A stretch of DNA of 64,000 nt. It comes from Phlebotomus papatasi (lineage: Eukaryota; Arthropoda; Insecta; Diptera; Psychodidae). The translations under genes and the position numbers were made by a program. Below, piece by piece: positions 1 to 11,825 of the stretch. Within the stretch, counting starts at the first letter, position 1, and each line of letters opens with the position of its first letter. The stretch spans positions 104,999,417 through 105,063,416 of the forward strand of contig NC_077222.1 of NCBI RefSeq assembly GCF_024763615.1, given 5' to 3'. The notes beneath the pieces are model-generated. The model searched no databases. It was not told the DNA's origin and saw only the letters and a program-made list of their open reading frames with translations.

Positions 1-166
1 ACAATAAATGGGTGAAAGTAGTCACAAAGGACAACAGAAAGGATACCTATTCTTGTAGTAGCCAGATAGGAACAGAAGAGAGGAACACAGGAGATATTTT
101 AATTCGACAAGCTCAAAATACACGCCAAAAGGGTGTACAGTACACCACAGAATTATACGGACATTA

Positions 167-1210
167 GGGTAAATGCTCATAATTTTGGACAGTCTGCTTA
201 TAAGCATCGATGTTTCAAGTTTGAAGTTAGGTATTTTCAATAAGAATTGATTTCTTTTGTTATTCTCTTTTCAGAAGGGTAATTTAGAAACTTGGCAAGC
301 TATTTATCGTCTTTTTTTTTATTAAAATTAGTCTTAATACGTTTAAAAATGAATTGATATGTAGAGGTGAATTTGACTCTTATTTTGGACAACTTGGTTG
401 TAAATTTGGACAGCTAATCCGCCTCAACAGGATGCCCATTGTTCTTCATTTGATGAACCAACCTTACAAAGTCCTCTTCCTGTTCATGTAAGGGAAACGT
501 AGAATGTCACAAGTAGCCCGGAAACTTTCCATATCATTCATTAAAGTGAGTTGACTTCGGTACTCCAAGTACGTGTGGATTCGCTCATTCCCTGGCCTTT
601 CCGGGAGACTTTCAAAGCATTTCTTGCTACATCTCTTTCGTAGAGATGATGCTTCTTTGTTTCTCCAGGCATTTGTCCAACCTAGTCATCACAAAAGCTA
701 AAACTTCACGAAATTTCGTGAGAAAAACACCTGTCCAAAATAAGGAGTATCACCTCACTGGTGAATCTCTTAGAAAATTTCTCATTTTTCACACGAAAAA
801 CGTTATTTACAAGGCAAATCTCACTTCAGGTCAAATGTACAAATCACCGCTAACGTGAATCAACACAATATTCAATGAATATTCAATAATATCACTCAAA
901 AAAGCGAAGAAACATTGTTAGTACTTCACAACAGCTAAATAAGACTGAAGTAAACACGAAGTTCTGTCATATTTCTCGTAAGCAATTGCTCACACTGAAT
1001 TTTCAACAAACATTTTAACTCAAATCATATTCAAAACTTAACGTATTTAGTTTTAATATCTTCCAAAAAGAACCCATATTTAGATACAATTCATTATTCA
1101 TCAAATATTGGAATAAAAATCGATAATTTTAATCAATTTGGTTTTAGTGTCCAATGTTATCCTCAAAGTGTCCAAATTTATAAACTGTCCGAAATTATGA
1201 GCCTTTCCCC
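167..1210. mobile_element. TA-flanked inverted-repeat element, family A copy 1
   Basis: The ends are GGGTAAATGCTCATAATTT (left) and, reverse complemented, GGGGAAAGGCTCATAATTT (right); both continue into GGACAGT. TA lies on each side (165-166, 1211-1212). The interior of about 1 kb has no transposase-like frame (longest about 70 codons). A second copy of the same interior lies at 45094-48215. It is a non-autonomous DNA element; the TA target suggests Tc1/mariner-type mobilisation. Confidence 0.7.
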
Positions 1211-1640
1211 TACACCTCAGGAGTAATATAATTGAATTTTGGATAAAAATTAGTTATCGGTTACGAATCAGTTCATTACCAACTTGGAACCAATTGGAAC
1301 CGGCTCAGTTTTGTTGGAAATTCCAAGACTTTTCCAACAAGCCAGAACGTAGTACCATTCGTTTGGGAAATACAGTCTTAATACAGTCTTAGGGCCTTAA
1401 CAGACATGAGGATTATCCGAGAGATAGCTTAGCGTAATTATATTAGAAATAATGGCTAAAATACATTTCCATCATTTTCCACTAAGTCGTCTCTCGGCTT
1501 AAGTCGTAAGTGTGTCCAGGGAATTAGCATTTGACCTTGAAAATCTCTTGTTAGGAATCATTCAACGGAATTTTAGTATATGAACGAAGTATCCGCATAG
1601 ATAATGTCTAAACCATATCCAAAATATAAAAAAAAAATAA
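1206..1640. repeat. ACCGGTT-rich dispersed repeat, tandem copy 1
   Basis: The segment from CACCTCAGGAGTAAT through a run of ACCGGTT/ACCAGTT-like motifs, then TTTGACCTTGAAAA. It recurs as a direct copy at about 2010-2310 and inverted at about 42400-43020. This copy is split by a palindromic MITE at 1388-1520 that is missing from the direct copy. Confidence 0.6.
1388..1520. mobile_element. Palindromic 130-bp MITE (CTCGGCTTAAGTCG family), copy 1
   Basis: The arms TTAACAGACATGAGGATTATCC/GAGAGATAGC and CGTCTCTCGGCTTAAGTCG are mutually inverted. Related copies lie at 10067-10200 and 42234-42365. The surrounding repeat exists without this insert at about 2160-2200, which confirms it as an insertion. 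Confidence 0.6.
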
Positions 1641-1742
1641 TTTAGAATTTTAAAAGCAGGTTAATTATTAAGGATTTTTTTGGAAAAGAAAAAAAATTAA
1701 AAGTTTTTATGTTATTCTTTACTATTTCAGATAAAAATTACA

Positions 1743-2340
1743 AAAAGGGTGGCAAAGCGTCCCAGCCTTTGCGAAATGCTCGAACTCGTTACTTAGATGC
1801 TGTACCTCAAAAGTACTTTCGCATCATTTATGTTTTACCGGTACTCAACTGATTTAAATCGATTCAGAAATCATTCAATAGATTCCACAAAATAATTCGA
1901 AAAGTAATAAAAATTATATTCAAACAAAAATTACTTATCGGTATATAACCGGTTCATTACCGGTTCACAACCGATTTGAACCGATTTATATATCACTCAA
2001 AATATTTCCCAAAATACACCTCAGGAGTGATTTAATTGAATTTCGTATGAAAATTATTTATCGGTTATGAACCAGTTCATTACCGATTCAAACCCGATTG
2101 GAACCAGTTCAGTTTTATAAGAAATTCCAAGACCTTTCCAACAGGACCAAATATGACCCCTTTCGCTAGATAAATGCGCCCTCTGGTGTTTTTTATCCTT
2201 TGACCTTGAAAAATCCTTATTAGGAATGATTCAATGGTATTTTCGTCTAAGGACAAAATGTCAGCCTGGGTAATCTCTAAAACATAACCAAAAATAAAAA
2301 AAAAAATCGCCCGACGAGTTTTCGAGCAATCCCAAAGGAG
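1743..2340. repeat. ACCGGTT-rich dispersed repeat, longer copy
   Basis: Begins GGTGGCAAAGCGTC...GCGAAATGCTCGAACTCG, continues through AAAAGTACTTTCGCATCATTT, several ACCGGTTCATTACCGGTT motifs (1930-2130) and a run ending CGAGTTTTCGAGCAATCCCA. The same order of landmarks appears inverted at 42400-43870, so this is one dispersed repeat family of more than 1 kb. No coding frame was found in it. Confidence 0.6.
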
Positions 2341-2715
2341 GATAAATCAGGGGCATATTAAAAATCCTTGGGTCGACTTATGGAGGGGTTCCCCGAAGGT
2401 ACCAAGTCTCTATTTCTTACCATATGGCCTCTAGATCTGGCGACAGACGGAAAAACAACGTGACGACATTTCTCAGAAATCATCTGAAACATGAAGATTT
2501 GTTTATAAAAGTGGTCTTCGGTGGATGGATGGTGGAAATTTTGGGGGATAAGAAATCGATAGATTATATATACTGCTATCTCCGTTGAGTTCGAGTAGTA
2601 AAATTAGAACTTTTGAATCAAAAATTTAATCTAAATTTAATATTTTACTCAGTTTTTCTTCTTAATTTGAAAACTGGGTAAAATTGATAGTTAAGGAAAC
2701 AACTGTCTCAGCTTA

Positions 2716-3578
2716 GGGTAAATTAAACTAATTCAAAACCTGCTCCAAATGGAAACTTTTCGCTACTCCAAATGGAAACGTCACTTTTTCCATGATAAAT
2801 ACAGTACTAAATTATTTATCTATATAATTTTCTATACCACAGTTTCATTATTTGGTTAATTTTGCTCTAAATCAAGAGAAAATCCATTCATATACACAAA
2901 TTTAATTTGTTAATTTCTCAGAAAAATTAAAAGTGTACCTTTTCAGCATCGAATTTTTCATTGATCGACCATGTTTTCCAATGAAAAACACAATTAATTG
3001 ACTGTTGTTTATTCGTTTTGTTTAACATTTATGTCATATTTCTGGGTAATTTTAGTTAAATTCAGTGCTAATCTTTATTGTTAATGGTACGTGAAGTTTT
3101 CTAATGAAATAATTACCTATTTCATGACCAAAAAGGGTTTTTCTGAAGTATCTGCAAATGTTTTAATAGGAAACTCTGGAAATGCGATTTTTTTGGAGAG
3201 ATTTTCCTATTGTTTTAGATGGAAAAGGTGAAAAGACCAGGAATAAGAACAAATCTTGCACTCAGGAGTAACTCAGGAAGGTTTTGGAAGCCTTTCGTCG
3301 CGGTTTCACTTACAATCTTTGTCTCCAATTAGAAACTTTCCCTTGTCTCCATTTGGATTAATATGTTTCCAATAGAAGCATTTTACGCTCGCGTATTTTT
3401 CTTGTATTTAAGAAGTTTTTAAATTATATTTAGAGAATTTTCACTAAACAGTAACATTCTAGAAGAGTCAAGGAGCAAATTTATGTAATTCTCTTCAGAA
3501 AAAATATGAAATTAATTTGTTGAATCTTCTGTCAAAGTTAGAGCGTCTGGAAATGGTTTTGAATTAAGACATTTACCC
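2716..3578. mobile_element. TA-flanked inverted-repeat element, family B
   Basis: GGGTAAATTAAACTAATTC at the left and, reverse complemented, GGGTAAATGTCTTAATTC at the right, both continuing AAAACC. TA lies on both sides (2714-2715, 3579-3580). Length 863 bp. No open frame of note, so non-autonomous. Degenerate CTCCAAATGGAAAC motifs occur near both ends. Confidence 0.6.
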
Positions 3579-5122
3579 TATACGATACGATCCAACTCTT
3601 AAGATCTTTCAGTAATATTTATTTCCAAATTGATACATTAGTCTCAAGAAAGATGTTTAACGCAAATCTAAAGATGACAATATTTAATGATGTTCCTAAT
3701 TTTATGTCCACCTCTGTTCTCTGTGCTTGGAATACAACATGAGAGTGTGGCAAATTTTAAAACATACCTAAGGGTATTTCTTACATGATATTTGCATATT
3801 GGCAATTGCCATATTGTGGATGTAATGAATTTTTGAAAAGTTCATCATGAATGCGATACGCGCGAGGGTGAGAGGAAAATTCGTGTGATGGCGAGATAGA
3901 AAAGTGAAATGGAGAAAGTGCTGAAAAATGGGGGATAGTCTTGTGAGAGGGTGGAATCGGTTGGATGATTCGACGATACAAATTTTCATTTTGATATGGA
4001 AAAACTTAATAAATATTTCAAAGTTACAATTCAAAGAAATTCTATGGCAAAATTTTAATGATTTTCACATATCGCGACACTTTTCCATGTCTCTCGATAG
4101 CCATAAATCAAATTTTCTTTCATTTCTGCGGTTTGACAATTGACAATTCTTATATTCATTTAGGGAAGATGGAAAATATTTGCGGGATCCTACCCTTTAG
4201 GAGGGGCAAATCAATCCCATTTTCTTCATAGTTTTTCCGTTTGGATGAAAGAGATGCGAGAGTTGAGAGAGAAAAATGAACAAATCATAAATCTGTGATT
4301 TATGTCTTTTCATTTCAACCCATTTGAATATTGTATATGCAAATGCACTCAAATATCCTTGGAATAGAAGCAATATATGTACATTTTCACCCCCTTTAGT
4401 GCGTCGATCCGCAGTCGATTCAACAAACCCATTTATTACATTATTTCATCTGGATGATGTTTCTTGTGAGAAATAGACTAATGCCATTCTCGTCGATGAA
4501 AAGACATCCCCTCGCCCTATAGAGAGGGTTGCTCAATCCTTCGTGGATGATGGAATATTGCAAAAAGTCCTTCCCATCCTCCAGCTCCCAAGAAGCTTTC
4601 CTTTTGTTGCTCCTCAAATACACCATCAACAAAAGATTCTCGATGAGATATTCGATAAATCAGTTGGATTCCATTCTCTTCTCGCCCAGAAAAAAAATAA
4701 AAGACATGAAAATCCAGAAATTGAGGGTGAAATCCACAAAATTATCAGTTGAGGAGCAAGTTTTTCTTTTGCACCAGAACCAACATAAAAATAAAAGTGT
4801 CCGCGAGGAAAAAGTGGATAAGAGACAAGTTTGAGATGAGAAAGAGCATAAATCACAAAAGGTAGCTCGGTGCTGGATGTTGTGTGAATTTTAAAAGACG
4901 ATGTGAATCGATGAGAATCCTTTAGTATTCCTGACATACATCCACGGAGATATTGCTCTACTTTATTTCCTGGGATAAATCATCAAGATATTTGATATAT
5001 CCACATATAACTCCTTCCCCCCTGATCTTACACGCTTCCTCGTCACTTATTTTCCACGCATTCACCGCACAAGATATACTTACTTCCTTTGCCAATTGTC
5101 AGGGGGCGGATAACTAACAGAA
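3579..5122. other. No gene seen
   Basis: AT-rich sequence with several 60-100-codon frames overlapping on both strands, none with a domain, splice context or codon bias. 4380-5080 is more GC-varied and free of recognisable repeats. Confidence 0.5.
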
Positions 5123-5124
5123 TA

Positions 5125-5766
5125 CTTTACCAAATAAAAATAAGTCACGCCCCTTTCAGAGGTAACTTTACCTGTACTGTAAAAAACATTTAATTTTACC
5201 AAGGGGTTAATAAGTCGCTTTGGAAATGAACCGTGAGAGGCGAGCAGCTAAGTCAGGGTCATGACATTTCCTATGTTTCCCATATGTTCCTAGCGAGCCG
5301 AAAAAACTTTTGGGTTCATTAGCTGTTTTCTGTCAGTGTAGAATGAATTAGCAAATAATAGTAATACAAAATAAAAGCCAATTTAATATAGAATAGGCAA
5401 CCAAAAATCCCACATTGGCAACCCACGTAGTTTTGGAGATATCTCGTGTAATATGTACGAAAACAGGGAAAAATTTACACTAAAATCGGTCGCATTTTTC
5501 AGAGCTAATGTCACCCCCTAAGCAAAGTAGTACCGATATAGAGCTAAAAATCGGCATTTGAACGCCGATTTGCTGATTTTTTTCTGAAAATTGTGGCGAT
5601 CTGCCGATTTTTAGCTCCATATCGGAAATATTTTACTGCTCGCCTCTCACGGTTCATTTCGAAAGCGACTTTCGTTTCGGTTAAACGCTTGGTCTAGTAA
5701 CTTTTTTTTTACAGTGCAGGCAATGTCACCTTTAAAAGAGGCGTGACTTATTTTTATATTGTAAAG
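5125..5766. mobile_element. Inverted-repeat element with ~125-bp arms, inserted in a transposase relic
   Basis: The left arm (CTTTACCAAATAAAAATAAG...) and right arm are inverted copies of about 125 bp, including the shared ATGAACCGTGAGAGGCGAGCAG. TA flanks both ends (5123-5124, 5767-5768). The inner part (5265-5515) has an inverted partial copy at 32025-32280, which proves it is dispersed. The segment near 5530-5640 contains CGATCTGCCGATTTTTAGCTC motifs shared with repeats at 25.7 and 61.7 kb. The right end abuts codons of a mariner-type relic, so it landed in that element. Confidence 0.65.
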
Positions 5767-6090
5767 TACACTCTTAAAAGTCTTCAGTCCATTCCTCTGT
5801 TTGATTTTGTGCACAAAACTGGGAGGACATTTAAGTTTTTTAGCCATATCCCTCACAGATGTCGAAGGATTGTTCTTGTAGCGCATGATCACCTTTTTCT
5901 CTAAATCTCGATCTCCAATACCCCGATTTTTTCCTCATTCAGGTTTCTGGGCAGTGGTTTTACTGTCGAGGAATCGAATAATCACCTTCCGGACGGTCTG
6001 GCGTGAGGTGTTTGTGAGTTTTCCAAGGTCCGCGTTATTCATTCCAGGATTTTTTTTAGATACATGTACACGATCAGTTCCCTTCTCTGT
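5767..6090 (-). pseudogene. Tc1/mariner-type transposase N-terminal relic
   Basis: Read on the minus strand from about 6085 down to 5770 the frame contains two helix-turn-helix-like segments: KKNPGMNNADLGKLTN...RQTVRKVI, then an in-frame TGA near 5938, then NPSTSVRDMAKKLKC...FVHKIKQRNGLKTFK. Known Tc1/mariner-superfamily transposases start with such paired DNA-binding motifs ending in GL-x-(T/S)-(Y/F)K. The catalytic DDE part is absent: the relic is cut at 5767 by the element at 5125-5766 and at about 6091 by a retrotransposon tail. It is non-functional. Confidence 0.55.
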
Positions 6091-6091
6091 T

Positions 6092-7010
6092 CCATTATTA
6101 TTTTTTATTTATTTTATTTATTTATTTAATTCATGTCCCCGTATACTAATAATACATTATGAGGCTGTACATAATATAATTTATTTGTGGATTTGTTTAC
6201 AATAGTTTGGCGTGCAAGAGAAGAAGCGTAGGGAAACAAACGCAGAAGAACAAAATAAAAGAAAAAAGAAGAAAATAGACAATAAGTCAATTACAGTAGT
6301 TGAGGGTGTTCTAGTATATAGTTTTTTTTAAATTTTTTTTGGTGTGAAATCTGTTATTTCAATATTCTTCTTTAAAATTTTATTGTAAGGATGAATTGCC
6401 TGATTTTTACTTGATTGTGTTCCAAATTTAGTTGTCCTGGGCTTTTCTGTTTCAATGAAAATTTTTCTCGTGTTTATAGTTTTATGTTTAAGTATTAATT
6501 GTGTTTGTGAATGAACTGTTTTAGTTAAAATTTTGTGTATATGAATTATTCTATTGATTTTGATTACATTGTTAATTGGTTGAATGTTGAGATTCTTATA
6601 TATTGCTTCAGTGTTAGTAAATTTGTCAAGTTGAAAAATTGCTTTAATTAATTTATTTTGAGAGACTTGGACTTTATCGATAAGTTTGTTTGCTGAACTA
6701 CCCCAGACGAGCGAATCATATGATAAGATGCTCTGACCTATTCCGAAATAAATCTCGTGTTTCACATGATCTGGGACTCCCTGAATCATGCCTCTCTTCA
6801 GAGCCCCCGTGAGCGCTGCCAGTCTCGACATCAGCTACGCAAGGTGCACATCGAAGCGTAGCCTATTGTCTATGATCACTCCATGATATTTGAAGGCTTT
6901 GACCTCTTCAATAACTGTTTTGTTGAGAGATAAACTCAGGTTATCAAATTGACTTCCAAAGATCATGTATTTAGTTTTCGTATCTCAGTTAAAAATGAAT
7001 AGAATTTGAT
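6092..7010 (-). pseudogene. 5'-truncated non-LTR retrotransposon (CR1-like) 3' end
   Basis: On the minus strand the segment at about 6995-6835 reads TKTKYMIFGSQFD...NLSLSLNKTVIEEVKAFKYHGV, and an open stretch 6831-6328 reads SILSYDSLVWGSS, KLIKAIFQLDKFTNTEAIY. These resemble the reverse-transcriptase thumb and C-terminal region of CR1/Jockey-group LINEs (KTK-x-M-x-F, L-Y-D-x-x-VWG, LY-x-x-LNI). A stop separates the two stretches near 6830. The element ends in an (AAATA)n-type tail at 6092-6128. The catalytic YxDD region is missing, so this is a dead, 5'-truncated copy. Confidence 0.65.
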
Positions 7011-7060
7011 GAGATTTTCACCAAAAGATTGGCAAAAACACGTCTTACAATATTTACATA

Positions 7061-7391
7061 CAGTGCCCGCTCTCTAATCAGGATCGGCGTAATCCGGACG
7101 AGTTATCGACGGTTATATTTAAAATAATTTTGAGGTAATGTGTGCATGTGTGTCCAGCAATGAAAATGTATTATCCTTTGATGTTTTTTTTTTTAATAAA
7201 TGAAGTATAATAGCATAGAATTCTCTAATTATGTCTTTTTAATCTTCTTTAAAACTTTTATTCTAATTCTACAAAAAAAAACTTGTATTATATTTTCGAG
7301 GCGTTGAACAAATTCAAGAAATCCATCCGGATTACGAAGTGGACATCTGTCATATTATCTCCCAATCATCCGAATGACGAAGTGGGCACTG
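7061..7391. mobile_element. TA-flanked MITE with CAGTGCCC termini
   Basis: Begins CAGTGCCCGCTCTC and ends GAAGTGGGCACTG, with TA at 7059-7060 and 7392-7393. The inner inverted match includes AATCCGGA/TCCGGATT. 331 bp. The CAGTG start and TA target fit the Tc1/mariner/pogo group. Confidence 0.65.
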
Positions 7392-7486
7392 TACAACGAA
7401 AATACGGAGCTAGTGACATCTATCATAAAAATATCAAATCATTTGGAACAATCTTGTCGTGGACACGTTTTAAGAGAAGTGATATA

Positions 7487-8174
7487 GGGGAAAGCGTCCA
7501 TCAGACGACTCAAGCTTCGAATAACTCTATCTTTTCAATATGTTTTTAATGAATTTAACCCATTATATTGTCGTATTTTATTAGGTATTCCGATGCCTCA
7601 AATTTCCTATAGGGGAGCTCTGGAACGATATGACAATGTCATACAACAAACATTCGTGGTAAATTCGAAAACAGGATAACAATTAGGACCAGTGAGCACC
7701 GAATGGTCATTACAAGGTACTCTATGGAGCTCTTTTAGTAAATGATATGAATCAGATTTTCGTTTAATAATGTAAAGTGCCCTCGAGTCGATCGGTTCCT
7801 CGTCTCGACCGGTTTTTCAATACTTGAATATTTCAATGGTGAATTTCTATATAATTGTCACTGATTCGTATTTTTATTTATGGAATAATTGACCTATTAA
7901 TGTTAGATCAAACGCCAAATATTAGTGTAAGTAAATATAAATAAATTGAATAAATAACTCTACCGGTCGAATTGAGGAGCATGTCGAATTGAGCTCACTT
8001 TACCTTATTTCCGAACTTACCACATAAAAACAATAAATTTTGACATAATATGACCCATATCGTCACAGAATTCCCCTCCCGAAAAGAGCCTTGTATCAAA
8101 TTTATTAGGAACATAGAGGAAAAAATATTGAGGTATTGGTAGCTTGATCGTTCGAAGGTAGCGCGCTTTCCCCC
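7487..8174. mobile_element. GGGGAAAGCG-ended inverted-repeat element with a nested MITE
   Basis: Left end GGGGAAAGCGTCC...CTTCGAA, right end inverted TTCGAAGGTAGCGCGCTTTCCCC. ATA flanks both ends. The second half contains another MITE (7772-8002). No coding frame. Confidence 0.5.
7772..8002. mobile_element. MITE with AAAGTGCCCTCGAGTCGA ends, copy 1
   Basis: TAAAGTGCCCTCGAGTCGA at the left and the inverted, decayed TCGAATTGAGCTCACTTTA at the right. The interior (TTATGGAATAATTGACCTATTAATG...) is about 85-90% similar by eye to the copy at 24183-24376. Confidence 0.65.
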
Positions 8175-9744
8175 ATATTAGGTGAGATTCTTAACAATCT
8201 CACCTACTATTTTAACTATGCTCGAACTCCAAGAGAGAGCGGTTTTCACAATAAATTTTTTTTTTCAAATTCACAGCATCGTGGCTGCTAAACGATAAGA
8301 GATATTGACTTCTGGTCTTCGGTGACCCACCACAAGTCAATATTCTCTAGCGAACTAACTTACCCGAATCGCCCCCATCCCTCTAATCCTCACCAAAAAC
8401 ATGATTTTTTGACTTATCTCAATATTGCTACAGGCGATTTCAATGATTTTTAAAATACGATTTTAATTTTGTTACTGCTCAACCCCTTGGATTCTCAAAT
8501 GTGGTCTCTTCGGGGTAAAATCGTCTTTCACATATTTTCCCTCTCTCACGCATTTTTTTTTCCTGAATTGAGAGAAAAACAAAAGAAATGGGGGTAGGAT
8601 GGTGGCAAAACCAGAGGCTTATGGGGACATTTATTTTTTATGTTTCGGGATATGAGTCGGCATATTTATGCAAAATCGTACAAGAATCTCCATCTCATTC
8701 CCAGAGAGCATGGGAAAGTATTCGCATATTTTCTGCTAAAGATAGGCTGTGGGTTGGAGTACAGAGAAATATGCGATGGGAAATACGCGAAAATATTGGC
8801 CATTTTGGTGTATTGAAATTTTCCTTATAAATGTTTCTAACTTTTCCATCCACTTCACTTTTTCTTCTCTTGTGACAATTTGGGGTGGTTCTTTTTTTTC
8901 CTTGTCTTCGAGTATTTTGGGCGGCATCAAAAGGGGGTTGAGGGATTTAGAAGAGAAGGAAAAAAAAAACCCTCCGGGAAAATAATTGAATTGTTTCGGC
9001 ATTTTAGTAGATTGTGTATACTTCATTTTTCGTTCTTATATTCTTGGGGACTTTTGGAATGCCAACCAGCAAATAATTTTTTACTCCCTTACCCCCAGCC
9101 CCTTCGGCCCATTGAGTATTTGGTGGTGAGAGTGGAAAAGTCAAGTGCCATTTGAATATATGAAAATGTGGGATGCCTTTTTATTGTCGTATTTATTTCG
9201 ATTTCGTGCCCTGATATAATATTACCAATTTCTTTTGAGATCTTAATAAAATTTATTCAAGTCAGAAAGGTCGTTTTCTTGTGGTGACTGATGACGGTTA
9301 TTTGAATATTTAGTCTTATGGGGACTAAGAACAATTGACGAAGGAATAAACTAATAGGAGAAAGGGAGTCCAAAAGGAGCCAAAAACCACCCTCAATTTC
9401 TCAATTTCTGCGACAAAAAACGAATGGAAGAAAATGGAAAGAATGTATGGACATTGACGGCGACAAAAATATCCTCACATAAGGGACTTTGATAAGTCCA
9501 AATTAGCTTATTTTAGGTGAGATTCATGGGAGGAAGCAAAGCTGGAATTTTAATTAAACCTACGAAAAATTGCGGGTACTATCTGTTAATATAGAACATT
9601 ACGTATAGCAAGTTTAACGTCTTCTCAAGAGACTTTAAATTCTAGATTTGAAGTTGTGGACTTAAAACTGGTTAGAGAATCAGAACAGGCAGATAATTTT
9701 GGCATGTATTATGTCTATATCTGAAGAAGAAAATGCCAGGTTGA
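8175..9744. other. No gene seen; includes an 11-bp stem palindrome and a unique island
   Basis: TAGGTGAGATT/AATCTCACCTA with a 6-nt loop lies at 8180-8207. 8500-9180 is free of recognisable repeats and has overlapping frames of 78-96 codons on both strands with no domain or splice support. Confidence 0.5.
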
Positions 9745-9751
9745 CCGTGTT

Positions 9752-9970
9752 ACCCTTATACGGGCTTCAGACCTAAGGCATAGCTATCTGGCTTAACTCC
9801 TCTAATTCCTCATCAAGCATGATTTTTTTAGAAAATTGTTGTTTGGGATTGATATTAAGGGCAAATGATTCATTAGATTTTGAAAAATCAATAAAATTGC
9901 TTGTTATTAAGATTTTTGATACCTTCGGGCACTGGGCTAAACCTTCAGTCTGAAGCTGTCATAAGGCCAC
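9752..9970. mobile_element. ~215-bp MITE (CGGGCTTCAGACCTAAGG family), copy 1
   Basis: Ends ACGGGCTTCAGACCTAAGGC and AACCTTCAGTCTGAAGC are inverted. The interior includes GGGCAAATGATTCATTAGATT and AATAAAATTGCTTGTTATTAAG. Five or six relatives occur in the window (11196-11412, 11614-11825, 12890-13065, 59427-59665, 59667-60180). Confidence 0.65.
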
Positions 9971-10066
9971 GTCTCGTTTTTGAGATTTCAATCGGGATTA
10001 CATATATAAATCAAAATTAATTATCTGTCAAATACCGATTCATAACCAATTGGAAGATTATACGAC

Positions 10067-10200
10067 TTGTGCCTTAAACAGACTTACGGCTTATATCGAG
10101 AGACTGGTTAGTGGGAAACTGTTGGGAATTTAGTCTAATTATTATTTTGATTATAGTCACGTTAGGCCGTATCTCGGCTAAAGTCGTAGGTGTATCTACT
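10067..10200. mobile_element. Palindromic 130-bp MITE (CTCGGCTTAAGTCG family), copy 2
   Basis: CAGACTTACGGCTTATATCG/AGAGACTGG at the left; the inverted GGCCGTATCTCGGCTAAAGT/CGTAGGTG at the right. Confidence 0.6.
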
Positions 10201-10599
10201 TCATTATCCAGGATTCCAAGATCCTTCAGATGAGTTCAAATTTTTTTACTTTAAATAGGTCAATAGGTGTAGACACTTTAAGAAGTCGTGTCAAGACTTA
10301 TTGACGCCCTACTCTGTACCATTTGGAATATGAAATTTGAACAAGAGTTTATCAAAAAACAGACTAAGGAAAAGACGTCATATTATTATTTACATTTTAT
10401 TAGATACTTTAAATAAATTTCAAGATTTTGACAAAAGAGTTAATAGGGGTTAATAGATGAAACACTGGAAAATCGTTCAGTAAAGATTGGGACCTCTTAT
10501 GTGCCTAACTGCAAATCGTTTTTGCATTAACTTTTCTTAAATAACTTATCTGTTTTTTTTACTTTCAAAGTTAGCAAAGTGAGCTGTTTACTCATGTGA

Positions 10600-10737
10600 A
10601 CATACAGGATATATACCCCGAGACAGTATGGGTTCCGTCCAAGTCAATCCTCTAAAGTTGCAATTAGAAGATTGTCTGTAAGGGCCCAAGTAGATATAGG
10701 CTATCCTCGATTATATTTAATCTGTAAAATCTGGCAG
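10600..10737 (+). pseudogene. Short reverse-transcriptase relic (non-LTR)
   Basis: Around 10610-10737 the plus strand reads RQYGFRPSQSSKVAIRRLSV, which matches the QYGFR-x-G-(R/K)S-x-x-x-AI motif of non-LTR reverse transcriptases. Only about 40 codons remain before a stop. The call rests on that motif alone. Confidence 0.35.
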
Positions 10738-10769
10738 TAAAGCGATGACAGCCAAACTCACGACAACCG

Positions 10770-10885
10770 AAATTCCGACTGATCAAAATCCTGAAAGGGA
10801 CGAAATTCTACGGAGGATAATCTATGGAATAATTTCCCAAAACACATAAAATTTGCCTTTACCTCCAGCAAGCACGGGTTTAGCC
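10770..10885. repeat. Solo core of the CCCGAA foldback-like element
   Basis: AAATCCTGAAAGGGACGAAAT...GGAATAATTTCCCAAAACAC...CCTCCAGCAAGC matches the centre of the inverted-repeat element at 21220-21523. The CCCGAA arms are reduced here to CCGAAATTCC and a few degenerate units. Confidence 0.5.
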
Positions 10886-11195
10886 TGAGTCGACTTGGGC
10901 CCTAAAAATCTTAACCAAGAGACGGCTCATCGTATTTAGAATCCGAATTATATTCCAACAAGACGTCTTGCAACTTGTAATTGTCGAATTGGCGTAGTGA
11001 CTCAATGAGGATATAGCAAAAATCGTATAGCCGTCCTTCATCGTTCTGAATTTATAAAGTAATGGGTCAAAAGTAACCTGAAAGTCCTACCTCCATAATT
11101 TAGACATATTGTCCCAACTTCCGTGAAGTTCCCAACGTGGAGAAGTAGTTTTGACTTCGGTCCAGAACCAGGCCTAGGTGGGGTACGGCAGAGTA

Positions 11196-11412
11196 TAATG
11201 CCGGCTTCAGACTGGAGGTTTAGCTTAGTTTTCGAAGATCTCAAAAATCTAAATAACAAGCAATTTTATTGATTTTTCAAAATTTAATGAATCTTTGCCC
11301 TTATAATCCAATCCTAAACAACAATTTCCTCAAATATCTTGTCGGAAAAGGAATGAGAGAAACTAAGCCATATGGCTAAACCTCAGGTCTGAAGCCCGTA
11401 TAACAGTGTAGT
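11196..11412. mobile_element. CGGGCTTCAGACC MITE, copy 2
   Basis: GCCGGCTTCAGACTGGAGG at the left and CCTCAGGTCTGAAGCCCG at the right, inverted. The interior matches copy 1 in reverse orientation. Confidence 0.65.
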
Positions 11413-11613
11413 AACGTCAAGTAGGTAGAAGTCAGTAGTATAGCGTGCGTCAAAAGAGTCGTCTCACATTGGTCGGAACTGGTTCTTCAGATTTAGGTTT
11501 TATAGACTAACAATAAACTTGCCGGGGTTTATTGTGCAACAATAATTGTGGCTACAGAATATACTCCTGCATGTTTCTAATTGCAGAACGGTTCTTAGAA
11601 GAAGGAAAACTAA

Positions 11614-11825
11614 AGCGGTCTTCAGACTAGAGGTTTAGCCCAGTTCCATAAGGTCTTAAAATCTTAAATACCAAGTAATTTTATTGCTTATTGAGACCCT
11701 AATAGGTCATTCATCTTTAATAATCTACTCCTAAGTTAAATTTTTCCCAAAAATCATGTTAGATAAAAAAAAATAGAGCAGTAAGCCATATAGCTAAGCC
11801 TTAGATCTAAAGCCTGTATAAGATC
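11614..11825. mobile_element. CGGGCTTCAGACC MITE, copy 3
   Basis: GGTCTTCAGACTAGAGG at the left and CCTTAGATCTAAAGCCTG at the right, inverted. It shares ACCAAGTAATTTTATTG and the TCATTC-AATCTACTCCTAA segment with the other copies, and is more decayed. Confidence 0.6.

Noticed and set aside
4441..4937. Overlapping 63-103-codon frames on both strands
   Set aside because: Mutually overlapping, no domain, no splice partner; likely chance frames in a repeat-poor island.
7283..7549. 88-codon plus-strand frame
   Set aside because: Starts inside the CAGTGCCC MITE and runs through its right terminus.
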